From the NCBI GenBank assembly GCA_001247695.2, contig LGRX02013729.1:1-64000 (forward strand): a stretch of 64,000 nucleotides of DNA, in the 5' to 3' direction. The notes under the pieces were generated by a model, which was given only the letters and a program-made list of their open reading frames with translations, searched no databases and was not told the origin of the DNA. Below are positions 1 through 9,717 of the stretch, in pieces. Numbering within the stretch: position 1 is the first letter of the stretch; the number at the start of each line of letters is the position of its first letter. A program made the translations under genes and the position numbers. This stretch comes from Cymbomonas tetramitiformis (taxonomy: Eukaryota; Chlorophyta; Pyramimonadophyceae; Pyramimonadales; Pyramimonadaceae).

Positions 1-6
1 TGCGTA

Positions 7-373
7 CAGTAATCACTCACCTTTAAGAATCACTCACCTTTAAGAAAACCAGAGATTTGGGGTCAGCCAGCTAATTCCACCAACTTGCGTACCCCCCCCC
101 GCCAGCGCCAGCGTCCTATGGAATCGGTAAGAATTAGCAAGTATTTTCTTTCAATCAGCCAGCAATTCTCTTAAAAGTCCAATGATAAACACTTAAAAAG
201 GCGACATTTTCAAAAATTTCCGCCTGCGGCGCCAGCACCCATATTTCTTATTTTCGAGGATTCCATAGCTCAAAAAAACCAGCCAGCTTTTCTCGACAAC
301 TTCGGTACCCCCCCCAAAAAAAAAGCTGGCTGGTTTCTTATCGCCGGGTTTTCTTAAAGGTGAGTGATTACTG
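7..373. mobile_element. Tc1/mariner-type MITE inside Gypsy LTR
   Basis: The ends are perfect inverted repeats of at least 23 bp beginning CAGTAATCACTCACC. They are flanked on both sides by the dinucleotide TA (5-6 and 374-375), the target duplication of the Tc1/mariner superfamily. There is no transposase. The terminal motif is partly repeated just inside the left end (28-52), and an inner hairpin pairs AACCAGCCAGCTTTT (about 278) with its complement near 322. It sits in sequence matching the Gypsy LTR, so it inserted after the Gypsy. Seen: ends and TA. Inferred: superfamily. Confidence 0.8.
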
Positions 374-375
374 TA

Positions 376-1422
376 TATCATTGGGTTTTGGTCCACTTTC
401 CATGGGTTTCAATCAGCAAAACCCATGTATGTGTGTAATCACACATGTTGACCATCACATATCTTCACTAAAAAGCCATGAAAAATATCATGTGCAAAAG
501 TGAGATAAGTTACATGAGTTCTGTAAGTTGCACAACACACACACACCGCTATATATATACTGTAAGTATATATATAAGTGGCCAGAATGGTGAAAATGGG
601 TAAAATCCCATTGCGGGAGATTTCAAAATTGAAATTCGGACTCCATTTTTTCACGGATTATCATTTTATACCTATTAAGGTACCTGAAAACATTATGTGC
701 ACAGTCATATCTCATGTAACACCCTAAATATCTTGTGTGTAACACCTAGGGGTGTACATAGTGGCTGTAACTAAATACGTGAAAAACTCACACATATGAT
801 TTCAAAATGAAAAATTGGGTTTGATTTTTTTCGCTACTCCAATTATTCAGCTATTGATAAATATGCTCAAAATAGTACAGCACTTGTAACACCCTGTAAC
901 ACCCTGAAAATCACGTGTACAGTTACAGGGGTGTAACATACCTCCTAAATACCACGTGATATACAATGACATATTAAATGCAGTTTTGCTTCAATTACTT
1001 CAAAAAATGTTCATAGTGCTTTAATTTGACATAATTTAGTGTTACTGATACCATATAACACCCTAATGTCACTGTAGGTGATAAGGGTCACTGTAACCTT
1101 ATACACCCTAATATGCCACTATATAATAGCAACACACTCTGTGTTTGGCATTTATGTCATGCTGAAATCAGCACAGTTATGACAATATTTCGGGCAACAA
1201 CCCAAAAACTGTCGGGCAACAACCCAAAAACTGTAGGGCGACAACCCAAGGACTGTAGGGCAACAAGAACTGTAGGGCAACAACCCTAGAACTGTATTAG
1301 CTGTATAAGTTCCTTAATGGACATCATGCTAAATATATGAGGTATTAAGGCAACTGACAACTGCCTGTGGAGTTCACACTTCCTTGAGGGGGGAAGAGGT
1401 GGAACCATATATATACATCACC
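376..1422 (+). mobile_element. Gypsy-A LTR/leader, left piece
   Basis: This AT-rich stretch matches, in reverse complement, the region 30520-31440 upstream of the minus-strand Gypsy-1 gag. Shared blocks include the GGGTTTCAATCAGCAAAACC block, the TTCCTTGAGGGGGGAAG block and the ACCATATATA block. It continues at 9157 after removal of the MULE, where the same leader runs into a gag start codon at 9288. The left LTR border lies outside the window or under the MITE, so exact LTR limits cannot be given. No coding capacity is seen. Confidence 0.7.
1192..1298. repeat. Short minisatellite in Gypsy-A LTR
   Basis: Five imperfect copies of a 17-24 bp unit, GGGCAACAACCCAAAAACTG and variants, lie in tandem. 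The equivalent part of the Gypsy-1 LTR (30755-30790, opposite strand) has only two copies, so the unit has expanded or contracted between LTRs of the same family. Confidence 0.8.
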
Positions 1423-1865
1423 GGAAGCACTTCAAATTTGTCGCACCGGTTATTTTATTTGTCGCACCGTGCGACAAACTGGAATTATACCGTGCGACAG
1501 AAATGAGCGTGGCGCTCATATCTGTCGCAGGTGCGACAGTCATGAGCGCCACGCTCATTTCTGTCGTGAAAATTCACAGAAAATTTTCAGATGCCCTGAT
1601 TTACATGGACAGAAAACAGACAGGATAGCAAATTATGAAAATAGATCGGGCATAAATCTGATGACAGAAATATCTGATTGTGCAATTTTAAAGATAAAAA
1701 AAGGGACAACATTCGCAATACAAAGGAAAGCATGCAACAATAACATATTCAGTGGCAAGCATATTCAGTGGCAAGCACCTTCGTGTTACAAATTAATAAC
1801 ATATTGTACAACAGCCAAGACTATTGCTACAAGCAGTATCAGTTCACGGGTTAAGCTACGTCACA

Positions 1866-4800
1866 CTACTTGCAAGCTTCTGCAGCCCGTTTTTGACTCA
1901 TGGTCTTCGGCTTGTTATGGGGAAAGGCGCGTTCCATCATCCCAAAGATGTCAAGACAATCACGGAGGTGGTAAGCCGCCAAGATGTGCGGGCAACACTT
2001 GCAATACCAAAACCACTTGCAGGAACATGCGTCTCCATTGACAGGATCGGTGGGATCGTCCACGTTGAATGTCAACTCCACGATGTCATCTGAGTACTTT
2101 CTCACCAAGTCCAAGCTGTGAAAAAAGTTGTGGGGATTCTCTCCGCGGATCAAGAGACGAAACTTGCTCACACGAAGCTCGGTCACAGCTTTACCGGTTG
2201 CGGTCAAGTTCATGTAAATGAAGTCGAACCCATGGATGCGAGAGGGATATAGGTAGAAGTTGCAAGGGTCATCCTCGGACTCCACAGACATAAGCTCACA
2301 CGCAAGCTTCAAGAAAACAATCGGGTAGGTCGGAAGGGAGTGGGCGAATGTGTCTCTGTTTTTGAAGGCGCGGTTCCTCAACAACACAGGGACGGTTTTC
2401 TCCAACACAACGAGGTGGGTGGCGTGTCGATCGGCCAAACGGTGGTCCTCGCGATGCCCACGCTCGTCCGATTGCATGGAGGCCACGATACCCGGAATGG
2501 TGCTCGCACCGCGAAAGAACATGATATGCTCCCCATGAGTAAAGTTGCGGACCGCATTGACAAAGGCTTGGAGTCCGAGACCTTCCCACTCACGCTTGGC
2601 GATGTCCGCAATGAGCTTCCGCATCTCGAGGGTGAAGGCGTCCTCAAGAAGATGTCGGTCATTGATGATCTGTTCCTTCAACTCCGTAGGAACATACCTG
2701 TTTACCAAACATATATACATAAGAGCAATAATAATCCGTAAAACATGTTGCAGGCGTGAAAACACTACGTCACAGAGGTGGAAAGATCACTCGGAGCTAA
2801 ATAGCACAATGCCCACAGACTTTTTATCCCGAGAAATCTTTCCCCAAAAAGACATATACAAAAGAGCAATAATAATTAGCAAACATGTTCAAGGAAAGGC
2901 TATCACGTATCAAGTTTGGAATACACAGCGATTGGGTGGGGGGATACGTACAAGAGGACTTTCTCGAGGTACTTCCGACGCACGTGTTCAACATCTCGGA
3001 TGGACAATACCATGTCGAGGCCACCAGGTTTGTCGATCTGATTTGCAGCCGCCGTCAAAGCTCGCATGTTATCGCCACAAACGATGGATATTGGGAGGTT
3101 GATGCCAAAAGCGACGTTGGCGTACTTGATCAGGGCGCGCAACCCGACCAAGTATGAAAAGATGGACTCGCTCTTAGCGATCACGTAGAGGAATAAGTAG
3201 AAAGACTGATGGGGACAATTTCTCTTGTCAGTGATGACCTTCCAAAGGTGGGGTTTCTCAAAGGTGACGCCATCGGTGCCCAAGTCGATGAGGATGTACT
3301 CGCCTTGCTGTTTTCCAAAGGAGGCGTCGCCCTTGACAGTGAAGATGTCGTGATCCGCGTGGGAAGAATGCTCCCGTTGAATGTTCTCCCCCAATATTAA
3401 GTTGGTCATGGCAATGGCAGGACCATAACGGTCGCACCTGTTAAAAATGAAATAAAGGGCAAGAGGCAAAATATATTAGTTTATCAAAAAACAAATCACA
3501 ATTGAAAACACTACGTCACAGAGGTGGAAGGATCACTCGGAACTAACCCCCGGAAACTCTGCGCCCCGTTCCGGAGCTGACCAAAGCCCGACCAAGGCGG
3601 GGCTTCTGCCATGCAAGTACAAGCATGCGTCTGACACGGCGAACCGAGGCGACATGGCTTACAGTACTTATAGCATAATGCCCACAGACTTTTTATCCCG
3701 AGAAATCTTTCCCCAAAAAGACAATACAAGGAAATAAACAAACATCTGAAGGCAAGAAGCATTACGTAGGACACCACCAATGGATAGGTGTTGTCAGAAG
3801 TACTCGTGGCTGGAATAACATGGGCAATCATGGCAGCAGGTGCTAAAATCTGTATAGATGTTGCAAGACATAATAGGCGGACCGGGTGTACCGTTCGTAG
3901 CTGACGACAAAAGCTTCGCATCGGTCACGTTCCGACGCCCAGGCATCAAACTCAGAGCGCTCGGAGGGCATCGAGTGTTTTTCAACCCAAGCGTTCAAAC
4001 CGGCAACGGTGTCGACTTCTGCAAAACAGCAGGATACAAAAACGTAAGTACCGAAGTAATAGATGATAGCAAACTAAAATGTGCGTATTGCACAACGTGC
4101 GGTCCACGAAAAAGTGACCGGATTACATTCGAAAACAATAGAGATTCGTCATAGAGAAGGGGTCTCACCGCAGGTCGAATCTTTGAGGCGACCCACGAAG
4201 TTTTGAACTTGCTTTAAGGTAGGCAGTTCTTGCTTAGATTTCTCGGTGCCATCCCAGTGTTTTTGAAGGTCATTCAGTGCTACTGCTGGTTGCCCACGGC
4301 GAGCTGCAGCAAGTTCGGTCAACGCTGCGCGGAATCTAACTGGGACACCAGTTTCGGGAGCCGCGGGAAAACATTCAGCGTGAATGAAGCCGTTATGGAA
4401 CACCTCCCAGAGGCGTGTCTGAGCGCTGTAAACGTATTTTTCGGCATATGGGCAGGCTAACCCTTCGTGGGTGGCGTGGGTGTTACACCCGTAGGTCCGG
4501 GAGTTTTCAGACTGGGTGATTCGCCGCATGCGGATGCCAGTTCCTTCGACGAAAGTACGATGTTCCTTGAAGGAAGGGAAGGCCACGCGCTCCGCGATGC
4601 GGGTCCATACAGCCTTCGTTTTTGCCTGAAACACACACACGTAACGACAGTGAGTATTGATAGCAGGAGCAAGTTTAAGGCAGGAGGTCAATTACGGGCA
4701 ATGCACGGAGAGGCAAAATGGGGGTGGAAGGAAGGAACCAACCTTCTTGGAAGCAGGGCTTGAAGAAGGGGACTTGGAGGTGGCAACATTGTTACATGGG

Positions 4801-5135
4801 ACTTCTTGCAAGGGGCGGCGAACTTCCGAGGCAACTGGAGATGTGCAGCGATCCGCAGCGGTCGGGGCGAAAGCAGGACGAATTCTGGAAGATCCATCAA
4901 CCTACGCCACATAACAGAAATAACGGTCAGGAACTAAATTGAAGAAGTCAACGGGAAGGGGTGGTTATGAGACCGCTACATTAACATCGAACCATTCCTC
5001 AGCGATGTCAAACGCCTTCATTGCCGGGTCGACAGAAGGTTGCGAGCAGGCCAAATTGACAGGAGGTTGAGAGCAATACAATTGCACAGCGCGCAAGGCG
5101 CGCTGGTGCAAAGGGGTGGCATTTTCGCTGCTCAT
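1866..5135 (-). CDS. MULE transposase, multi-exon
   Basis: Element-encoded transposase predicted to cut and paste MULE-A. Likely exons, read leftward: start ATG near 5135 (exon to about 4985), 4169-4625, roughly 3850-4018, 2952-3437 and 1866-2697. The joins 2952|2697 and at 4625 use GT-AG and keep frame. The 4169-4625 exon has a Cys/His cluster (YGCNTHATHEGLACPY, then H and C) like the FLYWCH/WRKY-type N-terminal finger of MULEs. Exon 2952-3437 holds the likely DDE core: LGTDGVTF, then IVCGDNMRAL. The last exon ends in a SWIM finger (CSC...CCPH, residues about 250-275 of that exon). No internal stop is visible in the main exons. The exact exon set between 3440 and 4170 is uncertain. Confidence 0.75.
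3504..3721. repeat. Intron sequence repeated in two MULE introns
   Basis: Two blocks of this intron match the intron at 2759-2860: AAAACACTACGTCACAGAGG and, further right, CCCACAGACTTTTTATCCCG through CCCCAAAAAGACA. In the 3504 copy they are separated by about 125 bp of extra sequence. Part of one intron was therefore copied into another within the same transposase gene. Confidence 0.75.
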
Positions 5136-5702
5136 TGTATGTGGGACCGGCGCTGGAACTTTAAAAAACACTGAGCTCAAGGAAGAGAACTTACCTTAAG
5201 TACACATCCCTCAGAAGCCGGCGGGTGAGGTGATTTCTTTGCCAGAGAAACCGTGGTCAGCTAAGAAACGTCCCATGGAAGCCGCGACGGACGCCCAGAG
5301 TGCCAGCAAAGCGCATGCGGACAGGATATTTGGGACAGCGTGGGGCAACATTTGAGCTGGCGGAGGGCAGGGGGCGGCGGGCTCATCGTGTTGGATTAGA
5401 ATTGGTCCGTAAAAAAATCCGCTAGATATTCACGCAAGCGAACTTTTCTGTAAAACGTTTGGGACGAATTTAGCTGCGCTGGCAGAGAGTGGGTGGCAGC
5501 TTAAGCTGATTTCGGGGAATGAGCTTTTGGGAAGGAACTAGAAACTTGGACTTTTCGAAATTAGATGGGAGCTGGTCGCAGCGCAGGGCCGCGGCACAGG
5601 GTGCTCGAGTACGTATCGCGTCGCTGATTGGCGATACGACGGAGGTACGTCATTGTCGGTTACTACCGATCGGCCGAGACAATCCGGGGTGGTACTGCTG
5701 AG
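5136..5702. other. MULE-A upstream region
   Basis: No gene is seen. This lies upstream of the MULE transposase start and so probably contains its promoter. Its right edge (about 5650-5702) is the start of the 150-bp repeat unit that resumes at 8224, after the nested MULE-B, which confirms that the two segments were once joined. Confidence 0.6.
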
Positions 5703-6476
5703 GGTAGCACTTCACTTGTGTCGCATGATCTTTTATTTTTGTCGCACCATGCGACATATCAATTATATTCTGGGACGACAAAACTGAGTACGGAACTCAT
5801 TATTGTCGCAGTGCGACAAACAGTGAGTGCGGGGCTGATTATTGTCGCAGCGACACAAAGAAGACTATATTTTTGAACCGAATCTACAAAACTTATACAA
5901 AAGATTATGGAGTATACCATATCACAGTTTACGGAAGAAAAGAAACAATTTGACAAGCTAGCATATCAAATTAACTAACAATTGGCAGGGAAATGTGCTC
6001 ACGTTAGCACAGCATGCACTATTTTCTACTCTACTTTAATTACATAACTATGCTTATACATCTTAACAATAAATGTGCAGTGCATACTGTTATTAAGTCA
6101 GGTACAAACAAAACAAATCCTATAAAAGATTGACTTCTAAGTTCTAAAATCTAAAGGCTAAGCAGGTTGCTGGATACAGCAACATGCAATTCGCCAGCGA
6201 TAAAGGTGAACCTGAATTACCTGCACACAGCGAATGCGAAAACGTCAGAACGAAGTGAAAAAATATTGCAATCATCACAAAAACACGCAGGCAAATACGC
6301 ATTGGAAGCCAATAAGCAAAATAATTCAACACTCTTCACAATTTCCACACCGTAACATGCGTCTCGCCAACGAGCATGAGATATTTGAAATACCTGCACA
6401 CGGTAATCGCAAACAGGTCAGAAATAAAATGAATAACAAAACCAAACGTACACGCAACGACCAACAGCACACATGC

Positions 6477-6540
6477 GAAACAGGCGTTCAGGAATGCGAA
6501 ACAGGCGTTCAGGAATGCGAAACAAACGTGCAGGAGTGCG
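6477..6540. repeat. 21-bp tandem repeat, 3 copies
   Basis: Three near-identical copies of a unit containing GGCGTTCAGGAATGCGAAAC; the third is diverged. Because 21 is a multiple of three it produces a repeated peptide (GVQEC.T) in one frame, but no coding function is claimed. Confidence 0.85.
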
Positions 6541-6593
6541 GCGAAACAGGAAAACGTGAAAAGTATCCTGCAAAATTACGGAGGGAAAAGTCA

Positions 6594-6668
6594 GTGAGAG
6601 AGGTGGGGCTCGAACCCACGCTGCACAAACTGTGCAGACATCGCCCTCGAAAAATAGACTCACCACAG
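6594..6668 (-). other. Degenerate tRNA-like segment inside MULE-B
   Basis: On the minus strand the sequence GTGGGTTCGAGCCCCAC forms a perfect T-arm with a consensus B box. It is preceded by CTGCA/TGCAG as an anticodon-like stem, and partial acceptor pairing GTGAG/CTCAC is possible. The D-arm is poor and position 33 is not U. This is more likely a tRNA-derived relic or SINE head captured by the element than a working tRNA. Confidence 0.5.
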
Positions 6669-7157
6669 GAGAAACAGAACGAATACAAAACAGAAGCTCG
6701 AAAACCAAAAGTAAATTCCTGCAAAATATCAGTCAGTGAATGCTTGCGACAACATCAAAACGACGGGCAGCGGCACAGCCCGTCAGCCGGCCTACAAGAA
6801 TGCCGCCAGCAATACCCGAATGTTGCTGGGGGCGTCACACATATAGCAAAAACGAACGCGACCTGTAGAACAATGAAACACAACTCTGCAAGGATGTTAG
6901 GATATACCGGAAATTAGTTAGTATGAAGGGAAAAAATACATGCAGCAGTACAAAGCAGGGCACAGCAAAAAACATTGTGAGGTGCGCCGCTAAACGAAAG
7001 GGTCAAGAATGAATGTGAGAGTCAACATCGAGATATCTCATATGTGAAATCAGCCAGCCGCGGCCCGCGTGGGTCTCACCGGTGAACCGATTTCGCCATG
7101 ACATGACATGCGTTGCCATGTCATGTAGTCACACAGTGGGATTCCATTGTTCCCCTT

Positions 7158-7202
7158 CTGTCCCATTTTACACCTGTTCTCGACAGGTGTAAAATGGGAC
7201 AG
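7158..7202. repeat. Perfect 19-bp inverted repeat (hairpin)
   Basis: The left arm at 7158-7176 (CTGTCCCATTTTACACCTG) is exactly complementary to 7184-7202, with a 7-base loop. It lies in the interior of MULE-B, so it is not an end of that element. It could be the relic of a smaller foldback insertion. Confidence 0.85.
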
Positions 7203-8223
7203 TAGCAGTAGGGGACGGTACAGTATGGTTTCGGGTACTGTATGGCATTCAACTGTGACACTGTAATCTTCGTCGCAACCCCATGCCATGTCAGCATGTC
7301 TGCCAGGCGAATTTTTTTTGTCGTGTCGCAAACCCATGCCATGTCAGCATGTTGCGAAAGTCTGGAACCAGTCGCATCGCATTTGTCGCAAGGGAGCCAC
7401 ACTTAAGGGCTTTTTGTGGTGCAGTTTTTTAATTTACCAATATATAAATCGAAACTGATCGCGTCGCTGATTGGCTTATCCATCGTCTGCAAAACCATCT
7501 CGTTTTTGTCGTGTGATCCCTTTCCCTTGTCGTCCCATATTCATGGTGCCTATCTCAGGCGCTCGCACTTCTTATTGGCGGTTATGGGCGATCAGTCCAA
7601 AACATCTCATGTAAAACACCCTGAAATCTGTAGCACGTGCGCCTTCTATAATTATACAAAAAAACGTGCTCCTTGTACGTGCACAGTCAGCTTATGGTAT
7701 TTCGCGTGTGACCCATATTCATGGAGTTTATCTAATCTCATGGCTCCTCTGATTGGCGATCAGTCGGAAATATCTTTTATACGCCATCTGAAATCTGTCT
7801 CGCTGATAACTTCTGCATGAATATCCATAATTCGATACTACGCCCAGGAATATTCTATGCGTCTCTGATTGGCGGCAATGCTCCACCGATTTGTATAACT
7901 CTCCTGCTTGCCATCTTAAGGTGACCGGTGTGGACTGCAATATAATTATATATGGGCGGTTACTCCCGATCTGACAGGGAAATCACACTGTTTCCGTAAA
8001 AAAGGGCCCCAAAGGTGGACAGTTCTGGTAGTATCGTGTGCGTCGATGTCACTTTTTCCAGGAAAACCTGTTTCGCTCCTATAAGGGAAACGCAGGACCT
8101 TGCAGCTTTTTTTTGAAAAAGCTGCGAACCGTCGGTGTATAATGTTGAGTATAATCGGATCTGTTTGCGACACGACAAAAAAAATACACCTCGCGACACA
8201 AAAAAGGCGCTTCCACTGCTGAG

Positions 8224-8935
8224 ATCGGTAAACCTGTTATTAGAGCAGTTTTGCGAAAAATTCATAATTGTAAATTCCGCATATCTTCGGGGTAAAATAT
8301 GGAATTGTTACCCGTGTCTCTCGTTGTCGGTTACGACCGAACGGTCGAAACAATCCGGGGTAGGACTGCTGAGATCGGTAAACCTGTTATTAGAGCAGTT
8401 TTGCGACTAATTCATAATTGTAAATTCCGCATATCTTCGGGGTAAAATATGGAATTGTTACCCGTATCTCTCGTTGTCGGTTACGACCGAACGGTCGAAA
8501 CAATCCAAGGTAGGACTGCCGAGATCGGTAAACCTGTTATGTTATTAGAGCAGTTTTGCGACAAATTCATAATTGTAAATTCCGCATATCTTCGGGGTAA
8601 AATATGGAATTGTTACCCGTGTCTCTCGTTGTCGGTTACGACCGAACGGTCGAAACAATCCGGGGTAGGACTGCTGAGATGCTATCGTATCATGATTGGT
8701 CGGTATAGCGCGAGCGCTCGACACAATCATGGTAGGACTGCTGGCATGGATGGAAACCAGCATATATATCTGCGTGGTATAATTTTGAATTGTTAAACGT
8801 TTCTCTCGTTGTCGGTTACGACCGATCGGTCGAAAGAATCCGGGGTAGGACTGCTGAGATGCTATCGTATCATGATTGGCCGGTAAAGCGCGAGCGCTCT
8901 ACACAATCCGGGGTAGGACTGCTGACATGGGCAGA
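8224..8935. repeat. 150-bp tandem repeat in MULE-A upstream region
   Basis: Three units of 150 bp start at about 8221, 8371 and 8521, each with GAGATCGGTAAACCTGTTAT, GGGGTAAAATATGGAATTG and the palindrome CGACCGAACGGTCG. Two longer, diverged units follow to about 8935, adding GATTGGTCGGTATAGCGCG. A partial unit lies at 5650-5702 on the far side of MULE-B. The array is close to the transposon end; a transposase-binding or promoter role is only a guess. Confidence 0.85.
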
Positions 8936-9156
8936 AAATTTTCGAAAATTTTCCAACGGTATAATTTTTGAGGGACAGCTCCTGCGGTGTGGCCTGTTGA
9001 TGTCACTTTTTTCCAGGAAACCTGTTTCGCTCCTTTAAGGGAAACGAAATGAAACACAGCATATTTCTGAAAAAGCTGCGAAGCGTCGTTAATATAAACG
9101 AATATTTTGCGACACGACAAATAAAATAACCCGTGCGACACAAATGAGGGGCTACC
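8936..9156. repeat. Right terminal region of MULE-A
   Basis: No gene. A segment at 9000-9060 (CACTTTTTTCCAGGAAACCTG, GCTCCTTTAAGGGAAACG) repeats one inside MULE-B at 8045-8105, showing that the two MULEs share subterminal as well as terminal sequence. The terminal inverted repeat starts near 9105 with TGCGACACGACAAA. Confidence 0.7.
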
Positions 9157-9287
9157 TACATCACCTCATTATTATGTACAGAAATAATACATGTACAATA
9201 TATAGATATATATATCATATTATATATATCACACACACACACACACAGCCAGTTGAAGGTATTTTGGTGTTGTGTTTTGTATTATAG
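9157..9287 (+). mobile_element. Gypsy-A leader, right piece
   Basis: Continuation of the Gypsy-A leader after the MULE. It aligns with the reverse complement of 30511-30610, including AATACATGTACA, the TA and CA microsatellites and the TGTTTTGTATTATAG run just before the gag ATG. That run resembles a 3' splice site in both copies. Confidence 0.7.
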
Positions 9288-9407
9288 ATGGCAGAAGAAC
9301 CAGATGTACCAGCTATTAATCCAGATCCATCCACCTGGTTCTTTGATATCTTAGGCTCATATGATGCCTTCAGTCGGTTTAAGATACCTAAATGGCTTGG
9401 CGTTTTG
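9288..9407 (+). pseudogene. Gypsy-A gag N-terminal stub
   Basis: The reading frame starts MAEEPDVPAINPDPSTWFFD and continues to about residue 39 (FKIPKW). It matches the gag start of Gypsy-1 on the other strand (30505 leftward; MAEEPAVIPAIDQDPTNWYF). Homology stops abruptly near 9405, where an unrelated 104-bp repeat begins. The rest of Gypsy-A gag and pol is absent. Confidence 0.75.
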
Positions 9408-9640
9408 GAGTTCGATCAAGTTTTATCGACGGACTCCAAATCTGTCAGCGCTCCACATCATAATTTATATCCGTGACATAATGTTGTGTGCATCGTGATG
9501 TGGCGCTTTGGAGTTCGATCAAGTTTTATCGACGGACTCCAAATCTGTTAGGGTTCCACAGCCAAATATTTTTGCGTGGGATATTTGTATGTGCATGGTG
9601 ATGTGGCGCTTTGGAGTTCTGGACGGACTTGAAGGCCCAA
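9405..9640. repeat. 104-bp repeat containing a hairpin
   Basis: Two full copies (from about 9408 and 9512) and one partial (about 9616) of a unit with GGAGTTCGATCAAG and ATCGACGGACTCC, which pair with each other. The joining sequence GTGATGTGGCGCTTT is also repeated. It fills the interval between the gag stub and the next gene. Origin unknown. Confidence 0.8.
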
Positions 9641-9717
9641 GACTCCGCCTTTACTTAATTGACTTATGCTCCTGAAACCTAAGAGTAAGTAGCACGTTAA
9701 CACCTTGCCCCAGAAAC

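Larger units (their letters stand above)
5703..8214. mobile_element. MULE-B, non-autonomous MULE nested in MULE-A
   Basis: A perfect 9-bp duplication ACTGCTGAG lies at 5694-5702 and 8215-8223. The ends are inverted and clearly related to those of MULE-A (GG.AGC...TTGTGTCGC, then TTTTTGTCG), so MULE-A or a relative may have mobilised it. No transposase is present. The 2.5 kb interior holds a 21-bp tandem repeat, a degenerate tRNA-like segment, a 19-bp perfect hairpin and degenerate copies of a CTGATTGGCGATCAGTC-like block at 7460-7780. The 227-residue open frame at 6234-6917 crosses the tRNA-like segment and looks fortuitous. Confidence 0.9.
1423..9156 (-). mobile_element. MULE-A, complete Mutator-like element
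   Basis: A perfect 9-bp target duplication TACATCACC occurs at 1414-1422 and 9157-9165. Nine bases is the Mutator superfamily signature. The inverted ends match at about 35 of the first 42 positions; both start GG.AGC and contain GGTTATTTTATTTGTCG. Both ends carry repeated TGTCGCA/TGCGACA palindromes. The transposase gene reads leftward from about 5135 to 1866. MULE-B is nested within it, so the pre-insertion length was about 5.2 kb. It split the Gypsy-A leader, whose sequence is continuous across the removed element. Confidence 0.92.

Noticed and set aside
6234..6917. 227-codon frame as a gene
   Set aside because: It passes through the reverse complement of a tRNA-like T-arm (giving VGLEPTLHKLC) and a 21-bp tandem, and has no protein-like conservation.
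8221..8680. CRISPR-like array
   Set aside because: The 150-bp units are homogeneous along their whole length without repeat/spacer alternation, and the genome is eukaryotic.
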